This document shows, in pieces, positions 8,127 to 15,543 of a DNA stretch of 64,000 bases (the stretch's first letter is position 1; every line of letters starts with the position of its first letter). The notes under the pieces were generated by a model that saw nothing but the letters and a program-made list of their open reading frames with translations, ran no database searches and was not told the DNA's origin. Origin of the DNA: Corallococcus sp. GTDB lineage: Bacteria > Bacillota > Clostridia > Christensenellales > CAG-314. The stretch lies in assembly GCA_023665205.1 (NCBI GenBank), contig JAMPEJ010000004.1, positions 1 through 64,000 of the forward strand, in the 5' to 3' direction. The translations under genes were made by a program, and so were the position numbers.

Positions 8127-10016
8127 CTAGTTATTTTCGTCTTTGGAAAGATCGAGGAAATCTTTCAAGTCGAAATTGAAATCGTTTTCCTTCAAGAACT
8201 CGCCGAGTTTGTCGGTAGCGACGATCTTTGAGGAATAATACGCTTTTTGCAGTGCGTCGGTATCCGATTCGGTCAATTGGCTAGCCTTCTTTTCAAAATA
8301 ATTTTTGAACATTCTGTATTCGGGGCTGAGCGCATATTCCAAATCGGTAATATCGATTTTGCTGAAGTCCATTTCCTGAGCAACGACTTTGCCCGCGTAA
8401 TATACGATATGCACGCCGTAAGAGGAAACTGCCAAAGCGTACGTGCCGCCGTCATCGCCGTTTGCAAGCGTATACGCTTCGTTTGCGGCGTCAACAAATT
8501 CTTGAACCCATTTTGCAGTGTAATTATCGGGAGTTTCGCCGATACGCACCACGTAGTCGTAAATCGTGGAATGTTGCCCAACGTCGGTATTGAAGCGGTC
8601 CATCAACTTGATTATCGTTTCGTTTTTGGAAAGAGGTTCGGTTGCGCCTTCCAAAGTCATCGGTTTTACAATTCCGTTGTCGCCGAAGTATTCGCCCAAA
8701 ACGCCGTCCGCTTTGATAATAAGTTGACCGTCGACAGTTTTGTCAAATACCGGAAGCTTGTCGTTTTCCGTCTTATCGCCGTCTTTCTCGGTCCAAAAGT
8801 CTTCCGCCAAAATTGCAGAAGCAAACTCATTGCGCATGTCTACGTACAGCTTGTCGTCGGTAGAAATCCCCTGCTTTTCCAGGTTGGACAAAATAGTCGT
8901 TTGTTCGTCGCTGAAAGGAATAAGGATATTCTTGACGTAAATGTAACTGTCCTTGTACGCTTCCGGAATAGAATAGATAAAACTGGTATCCGTAAGGCCT
9001 TCGATAAAACTGACGAAGTTGTTGTTTACGTTGAAGCCGGCTTCCTGATGTTCTTTCAAACTGTTGTACAGTTTGTTGAGTTCCTGAGCAGAAGCCTGCA
9101 ATTTTTCGTCGTTTTTGTCTATCTCGGAATAAACTTCGAGGTTGTACTTTGCAACGATCACGGACAAAATGTATTCTTCAACTTGATTAACGATAAGTTT
9201 GTCAAGATCGTAATTATATGTGTTTTTAACGTTCTTTTTGTATTGCGTCAACGCCTTTTCCTGCCAAGCCTTGTATTGTTCAAACGTAATGGGGGCGACG
9301 TCGTCCTCCAAACGGGCGTTCAAAGCGTCAAGTCTATCTTTGGCTGCCGCAGCGTCGGCATAAACGTACTCGTTGTCAACGGTGATATTATCGGTAGAAA
9401 GAGTAAGCCCTTTGTAGTTCTTTTCCATGTACTCGTCCATATCTTTGTTGACAAAGTTTTGACCGTACAGATAGTCGGAATAAGTGTCGAAACCTTCAAG
9501 AGAATCGTATTCCACAAAGTCGCGGGAAGTATCTTCCGTCTCTTCCTCTTTGAGGTCGTAATCCGCTTTTACGTAGCCGTCCACAAGACTGTCCAAAGTG
9601 GTAAACAATACGTATTTGATATATCTTATGGTATATTCCATTTCGGAAGGTGCCATGTATCCTTCGTTTGCAAAGGACAAACCTTCCGTAGCCCACTTGT
9701 GCGTGTAGGGTGCGGCTCCGACTTTGGTTTTATAGGCGTCCACCCTCATATACTGGCTGATGAGAGAAGATGCCGTCAATTCCACAACGTCGTCCACTGT
9801 GTAGTAACCCGCTTGGATATAGTAGACGTAATTGTTGTAGTAGTTATTGAAAGTATCGATAAATTTGCCGACGGTGATAGTTTCGTTGCCGACGGTCATT
9901 ATGGTTTGAGCGCGGTATTTTTCGTTGTTTCTGCCGAAAACGCCGCAACCCGCAAAGACGCCCAAGACCAATACGGCGACCAATATCAACGTTAGCACTC
10001 TGCTTACTTTTTTCAT
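8127..10016 (-). CDS. PrsA/SurA-like extracytoplasmic foldase lipoprotein
   Basis: Predicted lipoprotein of 629 residues: a hydrophobic signal ends in the lipobox GVFAGC, so Cys23 would be lipidated and the protein anchored outside the membrane. After it comes TVGNETITVGKFIDTFNNYY, the SurA_N/PrsA N-terminal pattern. The middle is long, acidic and helical. The C-terminus (AVSSYGVHIVYYAG) resembles the end of a parvulin PpiC domain (usually SxxGYHI), but a complete parvulin core is not evident and catalytic proline isomerisation is uncertain. A prsA-type gene next to mfd is common in Clostridia, supporting the call. It has its own promoter (10086-10114), a GGGAG site and a terminator, so it is monocistronic. 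It probably folds the secreted enzymes. Confidence 0.7.
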   Translation of the reverse strand: MKKVSRVLTLILVAVLVLGVFAGCGVFGRNNEKYRAQTIMTVGNETITVGKFIDTFNNYYNNYVYYIQAGYYTVDDVVELTASSLISQYMRVDAYKTKVGAAPYTHKWATEGLSFANEGYMAPSEMEYTIRYIKYVLFTTLDSLVDGYVKADYDLKEEETEDTSRDFVEYDSLEGFDTYSDYLYGQNFVNKDMDEYMEKNYKGLTLSTDNITVDNEYVYADAAAAKDRLDALNARLEDDVAPITFEQYKAWQEKALTQYKKNVKNTYNYDLDKLIVNQVEEYILSVIVAKYNLEVYSEIDKNDEKLQASAQELNKLYNSLKEHQEAGFNVNNNFVSFIEGLTDTSFIYSIPEAYKDSYIYVKNILIPFSDEQTTILSNLEKQGISTDDKLYVDMRNEFASAILAEDFWTEKDGDKTENDKLPVFDKTVDGQLIIKADGVLGEYFGDNGIVKPMTLEGATEPLSKNETIIKLMDRFNTDVGQHSTIYDYVVRIGETPDNYTAKWVQEFVDAANEAYTLANGDDGGTYALAVSSYGVHIVYYAGKVVAQEMDFSKIDITDLEYALSPEYRMFKNYFEKKASQLTESDTDALQKAYYSSKIVATDKLGEFLKENDFNFDLKDFLDLSKDENN

Positions 10017-10085
10017 TTTACTGCTCCCAAAACAGCACGCCCGTAAAAAAATCGAAAAAGGGCATACCTGTATTTATACTAGTTT

Positions 10086-10114
10086 ATTATACATTTATCT
10101 TTGACAATTGGCAA
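10086..10114 (-). promoter_or_regulatory. Predicted promoter of the PrsA-like gene
   Basis: On the minus strand TTGCCA (10109-10114) and TATAAT (10086-10091) are 17 nt apart, about 70 nt upstream of the start codon and just after the end of mfd. Confidence 0.7.
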
Positions 10115-10134
10115 GCAATTTGCAATATCTTGTA

Positions 10135-13100
10135 TCACTGTTTTTGCAGTTTAAGCAAAAATCGCGTTATCGCGGCAAGCAAACGCGTTTTTTGCATATA
10201 ATCCGCCGACTGAAAAACAAGACTGTACCCGTTAGACGCGGCGGTAACGCTTGTACCGCTGTCCGCCAATGCATCGAATACCTGCTTATTCATCATGTTT
10301 TCCCGCTTGGCAAAAACAATTTCTCCGCGTCCTGGCTTTACGGTCACTTTGGATACGCCCGCATTTGCGGCAAGAAGTTTGACGGTTGCAACGTCAAAAA
10401 GATTTTGTACCTGTTTGGGCGGCGCTCCGTAAACGTCGGCAAGCTGAGAACGCACGGATTGTATTTCCTCCGCCGTTTCGCAATCGGCAAGGCGGCGGTA
10501 AAAATCCATACGCTCGTTTTGCAGACTGATATAATCATCCGGAGCGTAGGCTTCCAAATCGATTTCCAGATCCACGTTTATTTTTTGCTCCACCGCCTGA
10601 CCTTTCAGTTCCGCAACGGTTTCTTTCAAAAGGCGCGCGTACATATCGTATCCCACTTTCATCATGTGTCCGTGTTGTTCACGCCCCAAAATATTGCCGG
10701 CGCCGCGGATTTCCAGATCCTTCATCGCTATCTTAAAACCGCTGCCCAATTCGCTGTATTCGGTAATGGACGACAACCGTTTGTAGGCGTCCTCATTCAG
10801 AATTTTGTCACGCCTGTACATAAAATAAGCGTATGCAAGGCGGTTGCTGCGCCCTACGCGCCCGCGCAGTTGGTACAATTGGGCAAGCCCGAGTCTGTCT
10901 GCGTCGCACACGATAAGCGTGTTGGCGTTTGGAATATCTATGCCGTTTTCGATGATCGTCGTGCAAACCAGAACGTTGGTTTTTCCTTCGGAAAATGCCA
11001 TTATAGCGTCTTCCAAAACCGTTTCGTCCATCTGTCCGTGGGCGACGCCGACTTTGGCGTCGGGAACAAGTTCCTGAATTTCCGAAGCGAACCGGTCGAT
11101 GCTTTGTACCCTATTGTACACGCAGTAAACCTGTCCGCCGCGCGCAAGTTCGCGTGCGACGACGTCGGCGACAAGCGCCTCGTTTTCCTCCACCACGAAC
11201 GTTTCCACAGCCATACGCTCAACAGGCGGAGTGGTAATAGTAGAAATATCACGTATACCGGACAACGCCATGTGCAAAGTGCGCGGAATCGGCGTTGCCG
11301 ACAGGGTAAGTACGTCGACGGAAGTTTTTATCGACTTTATTTTTTCCTTATGCTCCACGCCGAAACGCTGTTCCTCGTCCAAAATAAGTAAACCAAGTTT
11401 GTTGAAACCGACGTCCTTGGACAACAACCGGTGCGTGCCTATGACTACGTCGACTTTGCCGTCCTTTACGCTTTGCAAAATTGCGCGCTGTTCTGCCTCG
11501 CTGCGAAAACGGTTGAGACACTGCACCTTGATATCGAAGTGCGACATACGTTCGCGGAAGGTTGCATAGTGCTGCTCCGCCAATATTGTCGTCGGCACAA
11601 GTACGGCCACTTGATAGCCGTTAGACACAACGTCGAACGCGGCGCGCATTGCCACTTCCGTTTTGCCGTAACCGACGTCACCGACAAGCACCCTGTCCAT
11701 AATTTTGTCGGAAGTAAGATCCTGCGTGATTTCCTGCTGACACTTGATTTGATCGTCGGTAGCCTTGTAGGGGAAATATTGTTGAAATTCCTCCTCCAAG
11801 TAAGCGTCGATATGGTATTTGAATCCGCGCGATTTTTCCCGTTCGGCGTACAGTTTAAGAAGGTTGACGGACATCTCGCGAATGCCGGACTTTACTTTAC
11901 TTTTTATCTTGGAAAAGTCCTCGCCGCCGATTTTAGAAAGCGCGGGATTTTCTCCGCCGGAATACCGCGACAGCATATTGGTAGAGTCTACGGGAACGTA
12001 CAGTCTGTCGCCATGTTTGTAGAGGACGACGATGTAATCCTTGACTTCGCCGGTAGGCGACGTTACCTTTTGTATTCCCTCGCAAAGGCCTATGCCGTGC
12101 ACGTCGTGCACAACGTAGTCGCCGCGTTCCACAGATAAAAACGCTTGCTTTTTGCTCTTGCGCAAAGACTGTCTGGAAAGCCCTCTGCCAATGTCGCGCG
12201 TGCCGATAATCGCCAATTTGTTGGTATGGGAAACAAATCCCTTTTCCAACCCAACAGGCAAAATAAGGGCGTCTGCAAGGTTCTGCTCCAATTTCGGCGC
12301 TTCCTTGACAAATACTCCGTACTCGGCTAACTGCGCCGCAACGGGCTGCACGCCGTCGCTTCCCGCGAAGATAACGACCTCGTAACCCAAACGTTTCCAA
12401 TTTTTCAAGTCTAAGGCAAGCGCCTCGTTTGATACGGCGTAATTGGCAACGGCACCCGTTTTGAAATTGTATATTTGTTGAGGCGCAAACCATTGAGTTT
12501 GATAGGGCAAAGTTTGCAGCGCAGCCTGATGAAAAGACGACGAAAAGACGTCGGGCTGCGGCTGCAAAGCGGCAACGTGAGCGGGCAATATTTCTCCTGC
12601 GCGGGAGAGATTCGCCACACGTTCGTTGTGTTCGTTGTACAAAAATTCCACGCGGCGGGTAAGCATTTTGGGTTCGTCCCAAAACACAGTTGCGCCCTCC
12701 GGCAAATAATCGAAAAGGCGCGACGACGGCACAAAGGGAGCCAGCCAAGAATTATCCGCAATACCGTCCGCGGCGGAAAGAGAAATATCCGACAATATCT
12801 GCTGCAAGCGCGTTTGCGCGTTGGGCAGTTTTACTTTGGCAACAAGTTTGCCTATTTGGGCAAGGTCGGAAGCAAGCATACCGCTTGTCTCGTACAAAGG
12901 GTAGACGGTAAAAAAGTCCGCGCTTTGAGAAGGCGCGTCGGCGTCCGTAACAACTTTTATCTCCTCGACAAGATCGTCGAAAAAGTCTACGCGAAAACGT
13001 TTGCCGAAGGGCATTGAAACGTCCAAAATATCTCCGCGCAAAACAAACTCGCCCTCGGCGGAGATGCCCTGCACGCGCTTGTAGCCGCAAGCGATAAGAC

Positions 13101-13542
13101 GGGAAACGACGTTTGCCGTATCGTAATTTTTGCCCTTTTCCAAAGTGAAAACGTCCGCGGCAAATTTGTCGCGCTGCGGGAAAAGCTGAATGACGGCGTC
13201 CACCGTCGCTACCGCCGCGCTTGCTCCGCGCAAAACGGAATACAACGCAAAGTTGCGTTCGTAGACGGAATTTTTGGATCCGCTGCGTTTGAACAAAAGC
13301 ACGTCGTCGACGGCAGGCAAATATACCGTATCGGCGCGCAAAGCGGAAACCGTGCGATAAACGCGCTGGGCCTCGACGTAGTCCGCCGTTACGTACAGAC
13401 AAAAGCCTTGCGTATTGGCTGCGATAAAAGGTTTTTCCGCAGGTTGCACGCCAAAAGCCGCAATAAAATTTTTATTGCGGGTGTCGTTGAGCAGATTGCG
13501 GTAAGCTTCTGCATTATTTACTTTATCAAAAAAGTAGGACAT
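10135..13542 (-). CDS. mfd: Transcription-repair coupling factor Mfd
   Basis: DNA translocase that removes stalled RNA polymerase and recruits UvrA to lesions on the transcribed strand. The 1135-residue protein shows all modules: UvrB-like N-terminus; CarD-type polymerase-interaction domain near residues 470-550 (DYVVHDVHGIG onward); RecG-like helicase with Walker A GDVGYGKT (about 621-628), DEEQRFG box and LSATPIPRT; and a C-terminal TRCF domain. The ATG at 13542 matches the family start; a TTG six codons upstream with an AGGT ahead is an alternative. It is divergent from pth, with which it is usually collinear in Bacillota. Promoter at 13586-13614. Confidence 0.96.
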   Translation of the reverse strand: MSYFFDKVNNAEAYRNLLNDTRNKNFIAAFGVQPAEKPFIAANTQGFCLYVTADYVEAQRVYRTVSALRADTVYLPAVDDVLLFKRSGSKNSVYERNFALYSVLRGASAAVATVDAVIQLFPQRDKFAADVFTLEKGKNYDTANVVSRLIACGYKRVQGISAEGEFVLRGDILDVSMPFGKRFRVDFFDDLVEEIKVVTDADAPSQSADFFTVYPLYETSGMLASDLAQIGKLVAKVKLPNAQTRLQQILSDISLSAADGIADNSWLAPFVPSSRLFDYLPEGATVFWDEPKMLTRRVEFLYNEHNERVANLSRAGEILPAHVAALQPQPDVFSSSFHQAALQTLPYQTQWFAPQQIYNFKTGAVANYAVSNEALALDLKNWKRLGYEVVIFAGSDGVQPVAAQLAEYGVFVKEAPKLEQNLADALILPVGLEKGFVSHTNKLAIIGTRDIGRGLSRQSLRKSKKQAFLSVERGDYVVHDVHGIGLCEGIQKVTSPTGEVKDYIVVLYKHGDRLYVPVDSTNMLSRYSGGENPALSKIGGEDFSKIKSKVKSGIREMSVNLLKLYAEREKSRGFKYHIDAYLEEEFQQYFPYKATDDQIKCQQEITQDLTSDKIMDRVLVGDVGYGKTEVAMRAAFDVVSNGYQVAVLVPTTILAEQHYATFRERMSHFDIKVQCLNRFRSEAEQRAILQSVKDGKVDVVIGTHRLLSKDVGFNKLGLLILDEEQRFGVEHKEKIKSIKTSVDVLTLSATPIPRTLHMALSGIRDISTITTPPVERMAVETFVVEENEALVADVVARELARGGQVYCVYNRVQSIDRFASEIQELVPDAKVGVAHGQMDETVLEDAIMAFSEGKTNVLVCTTIIENGIDIPNANTLIVCDADRLGLAQLYQLRGRVGRSNRLAYAYFMYRRDKILNEDAYKRLSSITEYSELGSGFKIAMKDLEIRGAGNILGREQHGHMMKVGYDMYARLLKETVAELKGQAVEQKINVDLEIDLEAYAPDDYISLQNERMDFYRRLADCETAEEIQSVRSQLADVYGAPPKQVQNLFDVATVKLLAANAGVSKVTVKPGRGEIVFAKRENMMNKQVFDALADSGTSVTAASNGYSLVFQSADYMQKTRLLAAITRFLLKLQKQ

Positions 13543-13585
13543 ATATTTTTGTAGGCGCAAAACGACCTGCGCCGCTTACTTGGTA

Positions 13586-13614
13586 AGTTTAGCACAAAAG
13601 CGGACGGTTGTAAA
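13586..13614 (-). promoter_or_regulatory. Predicted mfd promoter
   Basis: On the minus strand TTTACA (13609-13614), a 17-nt spacer and TAAACT (13586-13591) lie about 40 nt before the chosen mfd start. Confidence 0.6.
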
Positions 13615-13727
13615 CGTTTTTGAAATTATAATTATTGAAGAACAAGAGTACGCACTACTTGCACCGCTTGCAAACTGCAAGGCGGCAACTTGCAGTGCGC
13701 CGACAGTTTCGTATATCGAAATGCCGG

Positions 13728-13756
13728 TTTACAAATGCATTTTTTTGTGCTAATAT
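13728..13756 (+). promoter_or_regulatory. Predicted pth promoter
   Basis: TTTACA (13728-13733), 17 nt, TAATAT (13751-13756), giving a 5' leader of about 50 nt. It uses the same -35 hexamer as the divergent mfd promoter. Confidence 0.6.
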
Positions 13757-13812
13757 AAAAAACAGTAAAATTAACGTTTCCGCATGCTAAAAATTGAAAC
13801 GATAGGTAGCAA

Positions 13813-14376
13813 ATGTATCTGATAATCGGATTGGGAAATCCCGAAAAAAAATATTTGAATACTTGGCACAACGTAGGCTTTATGTGCTTGGACTGTTTGG
13901 CAAAAAAACTCGACGTCTCTTTTGACAAAAGCGAATGCCGCGCAATGACTGCGCACGCAAGGTTTAACGGAGAAAAGGTGATTTTAGCAAAACCGCTTAC
14001 TTACATGAATTTGAGCGGAGAAGCCGTGCAGGAACTTGTGCACAAGTACAAAATAGAAAAAGGCAAATTAGCCGTCGTTTACGACGACGTAGATTTGACG
14101 CTAGGCAGCGTTCGCATACGCAAGTCCGGTTCGGCCGGCACGCACAACGGTATGAAAAATATCGTACAAATGCTTTCCACCACCGATTTTGCACGCGTGC
14201 GCGTAGGAATTGGCAAAGATACGCCTATGGAACTTATCGACTACGTGCTTTCTCAAGTGCAGGACTGCGACCGCGAAACTTTGGAAGCCGCGTTGGACAA
14301 CGCCGCAAACGCTTTGTACGAATTTGCAAACGGCAGCGACCTTGACTCGGTAATGCAAAAACACAACATAAAGTAG
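13813..14376 (+). CDS. pth: Peptidyl-tRNA hydrolase
   Basis: Releases tRNA from prematurely dropped peptidyl-tRNA. The 187-residue protein has the family order: IIGLGNPEKKY, the HNVGF motif with the catalytic His, LAKPLTYMNLSGEAV, the DDVDL acidic motif and AGTHNGMKNI. The residue before the catalytic His is Trp, where Pth usually has Arg (TRHNVGF); the rest is normal. An AGGT element precedes the ATG. A long hairpin terminator follows. Confidence 0.95.
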   Translation: MYLIIGLGNPEKKYLNTWHNVGFMCLDCLAKKLDVSFDKSECRAMTAHARFNGEKVILAKPLTYMNLSGEAVQELVHKYKIEKGKLAVVYDDVDLTLGSVRIRKSGSAGTHNGMKNIVQMLSTTDFARVRVGIGKDTPMELIDYVLSQVQDCDRETLEAALDNAANALYEFANGSDLDSVMQKHNIK

Positions 14377-14398
14377 CATAAATAAATATTGCAATTTG

Positions 14399-14432
14399 AA
14401 ACTCATCTGCCTAATAGGCCGATGAGTTTTTT
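14399..14432 (+). terminator. Intrinsic terminator after pth (bidirectional)
   Basis: Outer arms AAACTCATC (14399-14407) and GATGAGTTT (14421-14429) enclose an inner GCCTA/TAGGC pairing, giving a long stem followed by a T-run on the plus strand. On the minus strand it lies just after the Cys-rich gene and could serve it weakly. Confidence 0.8.
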
Positions 14433-14433
14433 G

Positions 14434-14733
14434 TTAATTGTCAGAGCCGTCCTTGTCGTTTAGGATTTCCTCCGCTTCTTTTTCTTCTTTCAGTATTTGT
14501 TCGATAACTGCAATTTTGCCGTAAATTTCCGGAATAGACAAAAGCGCAATTCGTATTCGATCTTTCCGCGTAATATGACGGACGTGCCACTTGCCGCAGC
14601 CGTCACTTTTTTCCACCACTTTTTTGTGCGTACTGCAATATCCGTTTTTCTCTCGCAAAAGGCTGCAATATCCCCTTGTGTAATACGCTTGAAACGCTCT
14701 GCAAGTACAACATTGATGACTTTTTTGTTTCAT
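14434..14733 (-). CDS. Small Cys-rich protein divergent from an XRE regulator
   Basis: I do not recognise this 99-residue protein. The N-terminal half is dense in possible metal ligands: Cys8, 9, 11, 23, 33 and 46 with His6, 36, 50 and 53, in an arrangement resembling small zinc-binding proteins (CxxYCS, GxCSTH, SDGCGKWH). The C-terminal third is a charged helix ending in Glu/Asp. No signal peptide. The ribosome-binding site is an uninterrupted run of nine G. The gene faces an XRE regulator across palindromic operators, so it is probably the target of that regulator. A phage-derived or toxin/antitoxin-like pair is possible but unproven. Confidence 0.6.
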   Translation of the reverse strand: MKQKSHQCCTCRAFQAYYTRGYCSLLREKNGYCSTHKKVVEKSDGCGKWHVRHITRKDRIRIALLSIPEIYGKIAVIEQILKEEKEAEEILNDKDGSDN

Positions 14734-14738
14734 TTAAT

Positions 14739-14747
14739 CCCCCCCCC
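14739..14747 (-). promoter_or_regulatory. Nine-G homopolymer as ribosome-binding site
   Basis: On the minus strand seven A followed by nine G end 5 nt before the ATG of the Cys-rich gene, acting as its Shine-Dalgarno. Homopolymers this long are prone to slipped-strand changes that would alter the spacing. Confidence 0.6.
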
Positions 14748-14756
14748 TTTTTTTGC

Positions 14757-14851
14757 AATTTGATATATCAAATTATAAATAATTATACGATTTCATATAT
14801 CAAATTGTCAATTCAATTTATGAAATTTATGTAAAAATAATTTCATAAATT
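14757..14851. promoter_or_regulatory. Cluster of palindromic operators
   Basis: Three related symmetrical sites sit in the AT-rich divergent region. AATTTGATATATCAAATT (14757-14774) is a perfect 18-bp palindrome. ATTTCATATATCAAAT (14790-14805) is the same with one asymmetric position. AATTTATGAAATT (14815-14827) and its exact inverse AATTTCATAAATT (14839-14851) flank an 11-bp spacer. They are the probable binding sites of the adjacent XRE protein, controlling both genes. Confidence 0.7.
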
Positions 14852-14870
14852 AAATTTAGCGGAGTATGTT

Positions 14871-15224
14871 ATGTTTACTGAAAAATTAAAAGAACTTATA
14901 GAAGAAAAGTGTAACGGTAGTCAAAAAGAATTTTCAATTAAAACAAATATACCCGCTTCAACCGTTTGCCACTGGTTGACAAGAGATATTAAGCCAACTT
15001 ATGTACAAATAATTAAAATTTGCGATTGCTTTCAAATTTCCGCGGACTATCTTTTGGGCAGAGAAAACTTTGCAACGGGAAACATAGAAATATACGGCGA
15101 AGTGTTGTCGCGGAACGAACAAGAAATAATTACTCTGTTTCGCTCGCTAGACAAAACGCAACAGCAAGCCGCCTTGCAAATACTCTACGCTGCATTTTCC
15201 TCCACACATACAAGCAAACATTAA
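14871..15224 (+). CDS. XRE (Cro/CI) family transcriptional regulator
   Basis: A 117-residue DNA-binding protein. The N-terminal helix-turn-helix covers roughly residues 5-62: KLKELIEEK, then SQKEFSIKTNIPASTVCHWLTR as helices 2 and 3, then the IIKICDCFQISADYLLGR helices typical of the SinR/CI group. The C-terminal 50 residues are helical (LSRNEQEIITLFRSLDKTQQ) and probably dimerise it. A GGAG lies 6 nt before the ATG. It probably binds the upstream palindromes, repressing itself and the divergent Cys-rich gene. Confidence 0.88.
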   Translation: MFTEKLKELIEEKCNGSQKEFSIKTNIPASTVCHWLTRDIKPTYVQIIKICDCFQISADYLLGRENFATGNIEIYGEVLSRNEQEIITLFRSLDKTQQQAALQILYAAFSSTHTSKH

Positions 15225-15304
15225 ATTGACAAAGATATATTTAATAAAACCGTCACTTTTGTGTTTGGATGATAAATAATAAGCCACGCGTATAGCACTT
15301 CATT

Positions 15305-15414
15305 ATGTCACCTCGACCGCAGCGGAGAGGTCTAGCGTAAGCGATACATTATTCAATGGCTTTCTTTTCGCTGCGCTAGATTTCTCCACGCGCTGCGCTT
15401 GGTCGAAATGACAT
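15305..15414. repeat. 110-bp imperfect inverted-repeat element
   Basis: The ends are ATGTCA and TGACAT, and long arms match imperfectly inward: GTCAxxTCGACCxxxxCG, then GAGAxxTCTAGCG, against the reverse complement from the right end. The organisation looks like a MITE- or REP-like mobile repeat; similar GTCATTTCGACC-type arms recur between genes in many gut bacteria (from memory, not searched). A 62-codon minus-strand frame across it is a by-product. The rest of 15225-15543 holds only a terminator. Confidence 0.65.
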
Positions 15415-15490
15415 ATTAGATTATTTTCAATGCGACGGACGTCCCTGTGTTGCCGAACGTGACATATCTTGTATTTTTCGTTTATACCCA

Positions 15491-15527
15491 AAAGACCTAA
15501 ACCGAAATAAACGGTTTAGGTCTTTTT
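15491..15527 (-). terminator. Intrinsic terminator after the flavodiiron gene
   Basis: AAAGACCTAAACCG (15491-15504) pairs perfectly with 15512-15525 across a 7-nt loop, with a T-run on both strands. It lies 17 nt after the stop codon of the flavodiiron gene. Confidence 0.85.
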
Positions 15528-15543
15528 AATTACTAACATAAAA

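Noticed and set aside
15303-15491. 62-codon minus-strand frame with a CHFDQAQRVEKS-like stretch
   Set aside because: It is the translation of the inverted-repeat element; such frames recur wherever the repeat occurs and are not genes.
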